Shown here: positions 1-6,778 of the stretch, piece by piece
Position numbering within the stretch: the first letter of the stretch is position 1
How the letters are laid out: every line of letters starts with the position of its first letter
From: Oscillospiraceae bacterium
GTDB taxonomy: Bacteria > Bacillota > Clostridia > Oscillospirales > Oscillospiraceae
NCBI GenBank assembly: GCA_902779945.1
Contig: CACZDN010000007.1
Coordinates: 1 to 50,988, forward strand
Length of the DNA: 50,988 nucleotides
Direction: 5' to 3'
The notes under the pieces: model-generated
Told to the model about the DNA's origin: nothing
Database searches by the model: none
What the model saw: only the letters and a program-made list of their open reading frames with translations
Position numbers and translations under genes: made by a program

Positions 1-617
1 CTCGCCAGCACGCAGATCCACGGCTTTCTGCCGTGATGATCGGTGCTCACCTCTGAGAACCCGGCTTCTCGAAGGGCGTCTTCGAGCTCTTCCGCTGTGT
101 AGCACTTCATGCCGTCGATGATCTTCTCAAACTTCTTGCCCGCTGTGTCAAGACCGTCCGACTCGTTGCAGATCATAAACAGGCCGCCCGGCTTGAGGAC
201 GCGGGCTACCTGCGCAAAGCAGCGCTCCAGTCCCGGCCAGAAATAGACTGTTTCAAAGGCCGTGGCGAGATCGAAGCTCTCGTTCGGGAGTTTCAGATCG
301 GACACGTCTCCCTGCCGCACCGCGCAGCGTCCGGCGTCAATGCTCTTTTTGTTGTAAGCTGTCGCTTTTTCCACGGAGAGCGCGGAATAGTCTATCGCCG
401 TCACATGCGAATCAGGGTATTTCCGCAGCAGTTCTCCCGCGTTGCGCCCCGCGCCGCAGCCCAGGTCGACGATCCGCACCGGGCGGATTGTTGGCAGATG
501 GGTAAAACCCCAATCCGCGAGCTCACCGTGTCCGCTGTTCATGCCGCGCAGCATCAGTGCCCCCAGCACACCCTCAGGTTTTCTTGTCTGATTGAAAAAA
601 CGTTTCAGAAGTCCCAT
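1..617 (-). CDS. Class I SAM-dependent methyltransferase (3' end outside window)
   Basis: Last visible gene of the minus-strand operon that starts at 4548. The 205 visible residues show a Rossmann methyltransferase: motif I DLGCGAG at residues 51-57, the acidic SAM-ribose residue in AIDYS near residue 75, and a post-motif RVLKPGGLF. The reading frame is still open at base 1, so the C-terminus lies outside the window. ATG at 617 follows a GAGGAAA ribosome site and lies 10 bases after the previous gene's stop. The N-terminus (MNSGH, then DWGF) resembles a group of small clostridial methyltransferases of unknown substrate; this is recognition from memory, not a search. Sequence differs clearly from the other two methyltransferases of the operon, so it is not a tandem duplicate. 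Small molecule, lipid or protein substrates are all possible. Confidence 0.85.
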   Translation of the reverse strand, partial: MGLLKRFFNQTRKPEGVLGALMLRGMNSGHGELADWGFTHLPTIRPVRIVDLGCGAGRNAGELLRKYPDSHVTAIDYSALSVEKATAYNKKSIDAGRCAVRQGDVSDLKLPNESFDLATAFETVYFWPGLERCFAQVARVLKPGGLFMICNESDGLDTAGKKFEKIIDGMKCYTAEELEDALREAGFSEVSTDHHGRKPWICVLA

Positions 618-626
618 TCCGTTTCC

Positions 627-1307
627 TCACTTTCTGCACCGAAAGCAGCCGATGCCCTCGACGCTCGTCACGTTGACCTCACGATACATGGTTTTGAGCC
701 GATCGCGCAAGCTGCTTTCCGTCTCAAAAGGCGGGGTGAAAAAGCCCTTGGGAACATACAGATGCTCGATGAACCAGTCCGTCCGGGCGCAGCCACCCCG
801 GATATAGAAGCAGCCGCAGAACACGCCGTCAGGCTTGAGGACCCGGTAAGTCTCACGGTAAGCTGCCTCCTTATCCGGGAAAGCGTGAAAGCCGTTGAGT
901 GAGAGGACCGAGTCAAAGCTCTCGTCCGCAAAGGGCAGCGCGCCCACGTCTCCCTGTCGGAACATAATGTTCTGAATTCCCGCTGCCTCCGCGCGCTTCT
1001 GCGCTGCGGCCATCATATCCGCCGAATAGTCCAGACAGGTGATGTTCGCTTTGGGCAGTTCCCGGTAGACCGGCATGGTCAGCACACCCGTGCCCACCGG
1101 GACTTCCAGCAGCTTTCCGCTGAAATCCTCCGGCACGCCGGAGAGCGCCCGTTCAAGATAGCGCAGGTTCTTCTCTCCATCCATGTTCCATACCAGGCGG
1201 CAGATCGCCTTGCCGGGCAGGGTGGAATACGTCATCATCCCGTCATAGAAGCTCGCATGTCCGCCGGTGAGCCTGTAAGCACTCCTTATTTGGTCTTTCC
1301 TTGTCAT
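627..1307 (-). CDS. Class I SAM-dependent methyltransferase
   Basis: A 226-residue UbiE/Methyltransf_11-type enzyme. The SAM-binding motif I is LEVPVGTGV at residues 68-76, where the usual D/E-x-G-x-G reads EVPVGTG. The acidic residue after strand 2 is D93 (CLDYS), motif II lies around GDVGALPF, and motif III is RVLKPDG. A C-terminal half rich in Cys and aromatic residues follows (CGCFYIRGGC). ATG at 1307 has AAGGAG seven bases upstream; the gene starts only 4 bases beyond the stop of the upstream LCM-like gene, so translation is probably coupled. Substrate unknown. In context it is the second of three methyltransferases in an operon with two ATC-hydrolase-family proteins, which suggests a small-molecule pathway (inference). 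Confidence 0.87.
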   Translation of the reverse strand: MTRKDQIRSAYRLTGGHASFYDGMMTYSTLPGKAICRLVWNMDGEKNLRYLERALSGVPEDFSGKLLEVPVGTGVLTMPVYRELPKANITCLDYSADMMAAAQKRAEAAGIQNIMFRQGDVGALPFADESFDSVLSLNGFHAFPDKEAAYRETYRVLKPDGVFCGCFYIRGGCARTDWFIEHLYVPKGFFTPPFETESSLRDRLKTMYREVNVTSVEGIGCFRCRK

Positions 1308-1311
1308 ACGA

Positions 1312-2145
1312 TCACTCCTTGAAAACGATCTTCACGATCTTCATCTTCACCAGGCTGTCGCAGAAGCGGATCATCAGCTTGTGGAAGAGCCCCACATCCT
1401 TGTAAATATCCCGGTAGCCGCGCATATAGCTTTTTGCCGTGACGGATGCAAAACGATTGCTCCACCCAAACAGCTCTTTTTCATCCTCCAGTGAGAAAAA
1501 GGCGCTTACTTCGGTGATGCCCGCCTCCTTGAGCCAGGTTTTTCGCATCAGCTTTGCGCCGCGCTCATTGCAGGAATCAAAGGCCAGTACAGCGCCGGGA
1601 AAACGCTCCGCCATTGTGGAGAACAGCCGCTTGACATCCTCGATTTTGAAGTAATAGAACACGCCCGCGGCAAAGAACACGGCGCCCCGGGAGGTGTCGA
1701 TCGCGTCCATCCACCCATAGTCGTTGAGATCGCAGGCTATATTCTGTTCCCGTTCACCCGCGGGCAGCAGCTCATTCCGAACGGCGATCACATCCGGAAA
1801 ATCAAGGTTATATCCGCTGCAAAAGCCGTTGTCCACTTTGGAGAAGGTATCGTCCAGCCCGCAGCCCAGATTGACCACTGCGGCACATGGGTGCTGTTTC
1901 AGATAGCTTTCGACCTCGCATCGCAGATCATACTGGCGCTGCGCCACCTCCAGCGCGCCGAAAAGTCCCGCCGTGGACTCCATCTTCTTCCGTTTGTCGG
2001 CGAAATCGTAATCCAGCGAATCGCAGATCCGCCTGGCCTCCGGGTCGGAAAAGAGCTGCGGAAAGCGCTCGGAGCAGACCAGCCGTCCAAAGAGCGGAAT
2101 GACCAGCGTCTCCTGGATGCTGTTTTTCTCAATATGATATTTCAT
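1312..2145 (-). CDS. Leucine carboxyl methyltransferase-family (LCM/Tcmp-like) SAM methyltransferase
   Basis: A 277-residue protein with the hallmark of the LCM family: VVNLGCGLDDT at residues 90-100, an acidic residue in NLDFPDV, and a late FFAAGVFYYF segment. Known family members methylate carboxyl groups of proteins or small molecules; bacterial relatives often sit in biosynthetic clusters. ATG at 2145 is chosen because it overlaps the TGA of the HMA gene (ATGA), a usual sign of coupling; a TTG nine bases earlier is in frame but less likely. Acts in the cytoplasm. The substrate is unknown; it could be a product of the neighbouring ATC-hydrolase-family proteins (inference). Confidence 0.82.
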   Translation of the reverse strand: MKYHIEKNSIQETLVIPLFGRLVCSERFPQLFSDPEARRICDSLDYDFADKRKKMESTAGLFGALEVAQRQYDLRCEVESYLKQHPCAAVVNLGCGLDDTFSKVDNGFCSGYNLDFPDVIAVRNELLPAGEREQNIACDLNDYGWMDAIDTSRGAVFFAAGVFYYFKIEDVKRLFSTMAERFPGAVLAFDSCNERGAKLMRKTWLKEAGITEVSAFFSLEDEKELFGWSNRFASVTAKSYMRGYRDIYKDVGLFHKLMIRFCDSLVKMKIVKIVFKE

Positions 2146-2390
2146 CGAAACCAACCCATCTTCACATAAGGCTCTGAAACAACGGACGTACAGGTATACC
2201 CCGTCGCGTCGACAGCGTTCTTCAATAGCTTCTCGTCCACAGCTTCTTCCGAAAGAAAGCTTGCCTCGCCCTTTGTGTGAGAAGAAGAGACCTTCTTCGC
2301 GCCGGGCACGGCCTTGCGGATCACGTCATTGATATGCGCCTCGCACATGGAGCACATCATTCCCTCAATTTTCAACGTTGTTTTAATCAT
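2142..2390 (-). CDS. Small heavy-metal-associated (HMA) domain protein
   Basis: An 82-residue single-domain protein of the CopZ/HMA ferredoxin-like fold. The metal motif reads MMCSMCEAH, with Cys13 and Cys16 from the chosen start, followed by a helix (HINDVIRKAVPG) and a typical second half (DATGY). ATG at 2390 is preferred over the in-frame start 33 bases upstream because AGGAGC sits at the right distance before it. Family members carry Cu(I), Hg or Zn, or act as domains of metal ATPases. No metal ATPase or CopY-type regulator is in view, so a copper chaperone role is doubtful; delivery of a metal to, or sensing by, the operon's enzymes is an alternative (inference). The start overlaps the previous gene by 8 bases, and the stop overlaps the next gene. 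Confidence 0.88.
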   Translation of the reverse strand: MIKTTLKIEGMMCSMCEAHINDVIRKAVPGAKKVSSSHTKGEASFLSEEAVDEKLLKNAVDATGYTCTSVVSEPYVKMGWFR

Positions 2391-3027
2391 ATTCTCTGCT
2401 CCTTTTCTTATATCCGCAGTCACAGTAAGGGCCGCCGGAAGCCAGGGTGTATTGGCGCACGAAGATGTCAGCGCCGCCTGCCTCGCTCATTGTATAATCC
2501 AGCCGGCACATAGCCGGGATGAGCTCGCCCAGCCCCAGTTCACGCATCAGGGTGCAGATCCCGCACTTTGAAAAGCGCGCCTCATAACCGCTCCCGTCAG
2601 GATAGGGCAGGAATTCCATGTTCCAAGAATAGGGGTTGCGGTCTGCGGCACGGAAGGCGGCGGTCTCTTTCATGCCCTTGATATCCTCGGGGCTGAACTT
2701 TCTCTTCCCCGCCCGCCGGCAAAACCACTTCATGGGCTCCGTCATCATGGCAGCAGTATAAAACGCTGTCAGCTCGTCCACTCGCGGCCGCCTCGGCATG
2801 TTCAGCACGAAGGCCGCGAGCATGGCGCAGCTCACAATATTCATCCGAAAGCGGTCTCCCTTCTCAAAGTCCGGCAGTCCCCCGATCAGCTTTCGGTATT
2901 CCCGGCGCGCCGCCCTCGTGACCCGTGCCGCCGTTTTTCGGTCATAGCTCAGAACGTCCGTCAGTTTTCTCTGGAAGCTTCCGGCAAACAAAGCCCACAT
3001 GCCCGCGGGCATTCCGATGGTTCTCAT
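2383..3027 (-). CDS. L-2-amino-thiazoline-4-carboxylic acid hydrolase-family protein
   Basis: A 214-residue protein with the C-terminal pattern of the ATC hydrolase family: a Cys pair in KCGIC, then CRLDY, then a Gly-Gly followed by YCDCGY near the end. The founding enzyme in Pseudomonas opens the thiazoline ring of ATC on the way to L-cysteine; most family members in Clostridia have no known function. Cysteine-rich ends hint at metal or Fe-S binding (inference). ATG at 3027 has GGAGGG upstream. Second of two divergent family members in the operon, 49 bases after the first. The N-terminal half (1-60) is basic and helical and shows no recognised domain. Confidence 0.7.
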   Translation of the reverse strand: MRTIGMPAGMWALFAGSFQRKLTDVLSYDRKTAARVTRAARREYRKLIGGLPDFEKGDRFRMNIVSCAMLAAFVLNMPRRPRVDELTAFYTAAMMTEPMKWFCRRAGKRKFSPEDIKGMKETAAFRAADRNPYSWNMEFLPYPDGSGYEARFSKCGICTLMRELGLGELIPAMCRLDYTMSEAGGADIFVRQYTLASGGPYCDCGYKKRSREYD

Positions 3028-3076
3028 GTCTTTCCCTCCGCGCAGATTCCTGTGAAAGCACCGCTTCCATTGCCGA

Positions 3077-3685
3077 TCATAGCTTTTTCAGGAAGAAGTC
3101 ACAGCGCTCGGCTCCTTTACCGAGTGTTCCTGTCCGCTCGAACACCAGGCCCGGCAGATTGCCGTAGATTCTCTCGTCATTTTCGCAGAAGATTTTCGTA
3201 AGCTCCGGGCAGCCCAGCTCCGTAAAGGTGCGATAATACGGGCAAGACGTAACGTCCATTCGGTACTCGCCCTTTTTCTTCGGATAAAACACATTTTCAA
3301 AACCGTTGCCCGCGCCGAACAGCTTTCTTGTCATCGGGTCCCAGGCTTTCATGAACAGGCTTTGCATCCCGGGAACTTTCATCAGCTTCCGAAGCTTCCT
3401 TTCGATCCCCGCACAGGTTTTAATGGCTGCATCCTCGATGATCCGGTATGCCTTTTCCGGGCCGATAACTTCCTTTACAGTCAGATAGATTGCAGCCGAC
3501 GGAAGGATCCTGCTTTCCGTGTGGATATGTACGCCCCTGGGAAGGGTGTTGTAGCGGGCCAAATATCCGTCAAGCCTTGCCGTCGCCTCCCGCCACAGTC
3601 TGTCGCTTTGGGACTTCGGCAGGTCTTTATCCAGTTCAGCCTTGATATTGGCTTTCCTTTTCATGATCTTTTCTGCATTATTCAT
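3077..3685 (-). CDS. L-2-amino-thiazoline-4-carboxylic acid hydrolase-family protein
   Basis: A 202-residue protein of the same family as its downstream neighbour. The C-terminal half carries the family layout: DVTSCPYYRTFTELGC, then a CENDE segment in the place of the Cys-x-x-Asp motif, and a final ERCDFFLKK. The N-terminus is a highly charged helix. ATG at 3685 overlaps the TGA of the hydrolase gene (ATGA), with AAAGG 11 bases upstream. The two paralogues differ throughout, so they may form a heteromeric enzyme or act on different substrates (inference). The operon offers no cysteine-biosynthesis genes, so ATC itself may not be the substrate. Confidence 0.72.
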   Translation of the reverse strand: MNNAEKIMKRKANIKAELDKDLPKSQSDRLWREATARLDGYLARYNTLPRGVHIHTESRILPSAAIYLTVKEVIGPEKAYRIIEDAAIKTCAGIERKLRKLMKVPGMQSLFMKAWDPMTRKLFGAGNGFENVFYPKKKGEYRMDVTSCPYYRTFTELGCPELTKIFCENDERIYGNLPGLVFERTGTLGKGAERCDFFLKKL

Positions 3686-4548
3686 TGTGAGGCAACCTTT
3701 CTGAGCGGCGTCGTCCTTGCGCCTTTCTCCGTGTCATCATCCTCGATGTAGCTGTCGTATGGTGCGGAAGGATCTTTATATTTCTTCGTGAAAGGGCTGC
3801 AGATCTCGGTCCTGTGCCGGAAAGCAAAGTCCAGATCGTCTGTCCAGCCTGTGTGGCCGGTGATGATCCTGATGGGCTGTTTTCTCGCGCGCAGATTCGT
3901 TTCCAGCGCTTCCAGTGACCGTACTGCCAGATGATTATCCTCTGCCAGTGTGCTGATAAAGCTGTAGCCGCCGTCCGCGCCGAACCAGATCGTATCTCCG
4001 GTGAAAAGGTACTCGTCATCCACAAGATATACCATATGCCCCCAGGTATGCCCCGGCACCAGGATGCACTCTATTTTGATATCCCCCACCCGTACGATCT
4101 CGCCGTCCTTCAGCAGGATCTTCTGATTATCGGTTTTTACCATGGGCAATTTATAAGCGCCGTGGAAAACCTTTCTTCTGACCTCGCCGGTCAGATAGCG
4201 GTTCTCGATTTCCCCAATATAGACTGTGGCGTTTTGAAACAGCTGCTCGCTGTCTCGTTCGAGGGCTCCAACATGGTCTGTGTCCTGGTGGGTAATAAAG
4301 ATTTGCCGTATAGAGGCCGGGTCAATATCCAGCCAGCTCATTTTCTCCCTCAGCCGCACATAGTTATATCCGGCGTCGATCATGATCGTAGTCCCGTTTT
4401 TCGTGTAGAAAAAGATGTTTGCGACCCACTCCCGTACGCAGGCGACATGTTCGTCGATCCAGCCGGTGTTCAGCGGCTTAAAAATCGCCTTCCCGCGAAA
4501 CAGCAGGCTCATGCTCTTTTTCTGGTTTTCAGAATCTTTTCTCGCCAT
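3682..4548 (-). CDS. Metallo-beta-lactamase-fold hydrolase
   Basis: First gene of the seven-gene operon, 288 residues. The metal site reads HQDTDH at residues 87-92, where the second His of the classic HxHxDH is replaced by Asp; further ligands are H167 (GHTWGH), D185 (TGDT) and the late GHTG. This HxDxDH variant occurs in a branch of clostridial MBL proteins. The fold covers thioesterases, lactonases, phosphodiesterases and others, so the reaction cannot be named. ATG at 4548 follows AGGAGGG at 5-6 bases. Expression should come from the promoter at 4853-4880 with two palindromic operators; a MITE sits in the leader. The C-terminal 40 residues are charged and look disordered. Confidence 0.87.
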   Translation of the reverse strand: MARKDSENQKKSMSLLFRGKAIFKPLNTGWIDEHVACVREWVANIFFYTKNGTTIMIDAGYNYVRLREKMSWLDIDPASIRQIFITHQDTDHVGALERDSEQLFQNATVYIGEIENRYLTGEVRRKVFHGAYKLPMVKTDNQKILLKDGEIVRVGDIKIECILVPGHTWGHMVYLVDDEYLFTGDTIWFGADGGYSFISTLAEDNHLAVRSLEALETNLRARKQPIRIITGHTGWTDDLDFAFRHRTEICSPFTKKYKDPSAPYDSYIEDDDTEKGARTTPLRKVASQ

Positions 4549-4579
4549 ACCCGACCCTCCTGACCGTACTCTCTCTTAA

Positions 4580-4720
4580 GGCAACACCGCGCAATCCACC
4601 TGCGGCATCTCCTGGAAAATTTGCGCCCTGATTTCGAGCCTTTTTCTTGAGGTACACAAAGTACATCTGCGAAAAACTGCCTTTATCAGAACCCAAATTT
4701 TCTCAGGATCTGCTCTTGCC
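4580..4720. repeat. MITE-like palindromic repeat, copy 1 (reverse, one end lost)
   Basis: Begins GGCAACACCGCGCAATCC and runs through the family's central GTACACAAAGTAC hairpin to TCTCAGGATCTGCTCTTGCC. The outer 19 bases of the far inverted repeat are missing or diverged. It lies in the leader of the operon starting at 4548, between the palindrome at 4732 and the first ATG. Confidence 0.85.
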
Positions 4721-4731
4721 ATTCAATAATT

Positions 4732-4749
4732 GGTTAGCCGCATCTAACT
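4732..4749. promoter_or_regulatory. Palindromic operator, box A
   Basis: GGTTAG-CCGCAT-CTAACT, an 18-base imperfect palindrome matching boxes B, C and D in half-site and 6-base spacing. It lies in the leader of the MBL/ATC-hydrolase/methyltransferase operon, next to the MITE. Bound protein unknown; the GTTAG/CTAAC half-sites recall DtxR/IdeR-family sites, but the spacing is longer. Confidence 0.6.
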
Positions 4750-4827
4750 CATTTTGAAAAATAAAGCTTTCCTCATGCTTCAAGCTCGAACGCTGTTTGC
4801 CGAAACTTATTTGAAACAATAGCGGAA

Positions 4828-4845
4828 AGTTAGTTTGGTCTAACT
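4828..4845. promoter_or_regulatory. Palindromic operator, box B at the transcription start
   Basis: AGTTAG-TTTGGT-CTAACT, a perfect 6+6 palindrome placed 7 bases after the -10 hexamer of the minus-strand promoter, so it should cover the start site and repress when bound. Box D has the same geometry in the next operon. Confidence 0.7.
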
Positions 4846-4852
4846 ACATGCT

Positions 4853-4880
4853 ATTATATTACAAATCTCTCAGAAATCAA
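4853..4880 (-). promoter_or_regulatory. Sigma-A promoter of the MBL/ATC-hydrolase operon
   Basis: Read on the minus strand: TTGATT (4875-4880), 16 bases, TATAAT (4853-4858). The next downstream gene is the MBL hydrolase at 4548, giving a leader of about 300 bases, roughly half of it the inserted repeat. Confidence 0.65.
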
Positions 4881-4943
4881 GCCTCAAAAGCAGAAGCCGC
4901 CGACATATTTTGCTGATGGCGTTCCTTTGTCTCCTTGGAAAGC

Positions 4944-4979
4944 GCAATAATCATCCACCTGGAGATGGATGATTATTGC
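4944..4979 (-). terminator. Strong hairpin after the flavodoxin gene
   Basis: A perfect 14-base-pair stem (GCAATAATCATCCA) with an 8-base loop, 27 bases past the flavodoxin stop. There is no U-run on either side, so it may protect a 3' end or act as a protein-binding palindrome rather than be a classic terminator. The bases between it and the promoter at 4880 hold nothing I recognise. Confidence 0.45.
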
Positions 4980-5005
4980 TTACTACGGATTTGATTGATC
5001 TGCTG

Positions 5006-5419
5006 TTACACCAGCGCAGCACCGAGAGCCTTGCAGGCATCTGCTCCCTCTCCCTCGGGCGCGTTGTTTACAAGCACGCTCTCCGCAGCGAGCTTGATGC
5101 CGCAGGCCCTGCAGTCGTCCTCCCTGTTGCGCATCCACTCGCCGTCACCCCAGCCGTAGGAACCGAAGAGAGCAACCCTTTTTCCGGCAAGCGTTTTCTT
5201 TACGCTGTCGAACATCGGCTCAAACTCGGAGTCCTCCAGCTGCTCAGAGCCCATCGCGGGGCAGCCGAAAGCGATGGCGTCATAAGCAGAAAGATCTGTG
5301 ACGGAATTGCACTCGATGAGATCGGCGTCCGCGCCGGCGCTCTTCATGCCCTCCAGGACGAGATCTGCCATGGCTGCAGTATTGCCCGTGCCGCTCCAGT
5401 AAACAACTGCTGCTTTCAT
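5006..5419 (-). CDS. Flavodoxin
   Basis: A 137-residue short-chain flavodoxin that carries electrons via FMN. The phosphate-binding loop SGTGNTA is at residues 9-15, and the isoalloxazine loops are GCPAMGSEQLED near 54-65 and GSYGWGDGEW near 87-96. ATG at 5419 is chosen over one six bases upstream because AAGGAG lies seven bases before it. Last gene of the DUF2325-DUF3793-flavodoxin operon; 91 bases separate it from DUF3793, including a small hairpin. Flavodoxins often replace ferredoxin when iron is short, which fits the presumed metal-responsive operators upstream of the operon (inference). Confidence 0.92.
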   Translation of the reverse strand: MKAAVVYWSGTGNTAAMADLVLEGMKSAGADADLIECNSVTDLSAYDAIAFGCPAMGSEQLEDSEFEPMFDSVKKTLAGKRVALFGSYGWGDGEWMRNREDDCRACGIKLAAESVLVNNAPEGEGADACKALGAALV

Positions 5420-5454
5420 ATACATTCTCCTTCTTGTTCATTCAGAGTTTATTT

Positions 5455-5476
5455 AAGTGTGCCTCTGTTCACACTT
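5455..5476 (-). other. Small hairpin between DUF3793 and flavodoxin genes
   Basis: Perfect 7-bp inverted repeat AAGTGTG with an 8-base loop, in the intergenic gap. It could tune the ratio of the two genes by processing or attenuation; no U-run follows. Confidence 0.4.
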
Positions 5477-5510
5477 CTATCTCAGTTAAGATATACAAAT
5501 TGAGTCTCTG

Positions 5511-6059
5511 TCAAACCGCGACCGCGAGCTTTTCAAGACTTACGCCGCTTTCCCAAAGGCGGCAATAGCACGCGGAGCACTTTTGAAAGCGTTCACAGAG
5601 CTTTCTGGATTTCTGCTCGTCCCCGTAGATTTTCCACATGCAGCTGGCTTTACAGTTGTCCCGGTCGTCTATAAAGCCTCTCACGTCCTCCGGTGGGTAG
5701 CTCAGGAACAGTCCCACCTCATGTGGAAAGTCTTCTCCGCTGCGAAAACGCTCCACCAGATGGCGCACACAGGCGGCGCAGCTTGAACAGGCATAGCCTG
5801 ATTCCTGCAAAAGCTCCTGTGAGATATGGTCTTTCAAATCCTTCTCCAGACTCTGCGGACGATAGAGATATAAAAGCGCGGACTTCTCCATCACACGCAG
5901 CAAAAGCAGGCACATGCCGCGCGGCACAAGCACGCGGTTGAAGGCGCGGATATCGCGGAGCAGCTCTTCCCTGCTCTCGCAGCGATACGGGAACATGCTG
6001 CCCGTCTTGATTCCGGCCAGGGTGGGCGCGGCCTGGCGTACAATCGTTTCCTCCGACAT
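5511..6059 (-). CDS. DUF3793 family protein
   Basis: A 182-residue cytoplasmic protein of the DUF3793 family, known from Clostridia where it is often next to feoAB, DUF2325 and flavodoxin genes. It is Cys-rich: CSSCAAC near the middle, then NCKASC and a closing KCSACYC. The Cys pattern suggests metal or Fe-S binding (inference). The central YPPEDV/GFID segment is typical of the family. ATG at 6059 shares its A with the TGA of DUF2325 (one-base overlap), so the two are coupled. No function is established. Confidence 0.82.
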   Translation of the reverse strand: MSEETIVRQAAPTLAGIKTGSMFPYRCESREELLRDIRAFNRVLVPRGMCLLLLRVMEKSALLYLYRPQSLEKDLKDHISQELLQESGYACSSCAACVRHLVERFRSGEDFPHEVGLFLSYPPEDVRGFIDDRDNCKASCMWKIYGDEQKSRKLCERFQKCSACYCRLWESGVSLEKLAVAV

Positions 6060-6337
6060 CAGGCGTACTTCTCCAATACTTTTTTCAGCGCAGAGACCGA
6101 ACTTGTGGGACAGTATTCTACGATCACGTTCTGTCCCTTGATCTCCCCCAGCGCGCCCTGCAGCATCTTGTGGGACATGGCTCCGGTAAAGAAAATAACA
6201 AGGTCGGGATTGCCCATCTTCCGCTTCACGCCGCCGACCGGTTTGACCATGACCTTGGCCTCATGGCGGTAATCCCGGCACAGGCTCTTGTATTTCTGTT
6301 CCATACATTCATTTCCGCCGAGAATCACAACGCTCAT
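6059..6337 (-). CDS. DUF2325 family protein
   Basis: A 92-residue protein starting MSVVILGGNECM, the standard DUF2325 opening, with an internal FFTGAMSHKML segment and a Rossmann-like beta-alpha pattern. ATG at 6337 is preferred to one six bases upstream because AGAAGGGG then sits at normal spacing and the family start is matched. First gene of its operon, driven by the consensus promoter at 6471-6499 and bracketed by operators C and D. Family function is unknown; it is a common partner of ferrous-iron transport genes in Firmicutes. Confidence 0.85.
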   Translation of the reverse strand: MSVVILGGNECMEQKYKSLCRDYRHEAKVMVKPVGGVKRKMGNPDLVIFFTGAMSHKMLQGALGEIKGQNVIVEYCPTSSVSALKKVLEKYA

Positions 6338-6372
6338 GTCCATCCCCTTCTCCGTTTTGATTTTCTCATTTT

Positions 6373-6390
6373 AGTTAGCTTTTGCTAACT
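6373..6390. promoter_or_regulatory. Palindromic operator, box C in the leader
   Basis: AGTTAGC-TTTT-GCTAACT, a perfect 18-base palindrome 35 bases upstream of the DUF2325 ATG. Same half-sites as boxes A, B and D. Confidence 0.7.
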
Positions 6391-6446
6391 TCGAGTTAAA
6401 AGAAAAAGCTCGGTAAATCCGAGTAGCAATTTTCAACGTCCCACGT

Positions 6447-6464
6447 CGTTAGCGTTTGCTAACT
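6447..6464. promoter_or_regulatory. Palindromic operator, box D at the transcription start
   Basis: CGTTAGC-GTTT-GCTAACT, six bases after the -10 of the minus-strand promoter, so it overlaps the start site as box B does. Confidence 0.72.
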
Positions 6465-6470
6465 GTCTGC

Positions 6471-6499
6471 ATTATAGCAAAACCTTTGCCGCTTGTCAA
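6471..6499 (-). promoter_or_regulatory. Consensus sigma-A promoter of the DUF2325 operon
   Basis: Minus strand TTGACA (6494-6499), 17 bases, TATAAT (6471-6476): a full consensus match. Such a strong core promoter normally needs a repressor, consistent with box D just downstream. Confidence 0.85.
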
Positions 6500-6537
6500 T
6501 AGCAAGCTGCTCCCATGTACCGGCACTGATCTGCCTC

Positions 6538-6618
6538 TTATGCTATTCCGTGATAGAAAGCTGACTTGGCATTTCGAGTAGAAATTGCGCCAGACAAGGC
6601 AGCTTTCGCAGAGCATAA
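6538..6618. repeat. Imperfect palindrome, about 80 bases
   Basis: TTATGCT and AAAGCTG on the left are mirrored by CAGCTTT and AGCATAA on the right, with GGCATTTC facing GAAATTGC around the centre. It does not match the MITE family of this window and carries no convincing ORF. It lies in the 580-base gap upstream of the DUF2325 promoter. Confidence 0.5.
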
Positions 6619-6691
6619 TGGAGATATATGGTCAAGAAAGCTAACGCAGTATGGTACAATTTCTGCCGGAAGGACTGTCAGATTCCTATTA

Positions 6692-6778
6692 GGGCAACAC
6701 CGCACAATCCGCTTTCGGCCCCTCCGGAAAATCACGCCCTGATTTTGAGCCTTTTTTGCAATACACAGAATATTCCTT
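6692..6778. repeat. MITE-like repeat, copy 2 (half element, reverse)
   Basis: Starts GGGCAACACCGCACAATCCG after TTA and stops near the central hairpin at AATATTCC. The other half is gone; the sequence passes straight into an ABC-transporter remnant. Confidence 0.8.

Noticed and set aside
2142-2390. Copper homeostasis operon (copZ)
   Set aside because: No copper ATPase or CopY/CsoR-type regulator is in view and the gene is embedded in an unrelated enzymatic operon.
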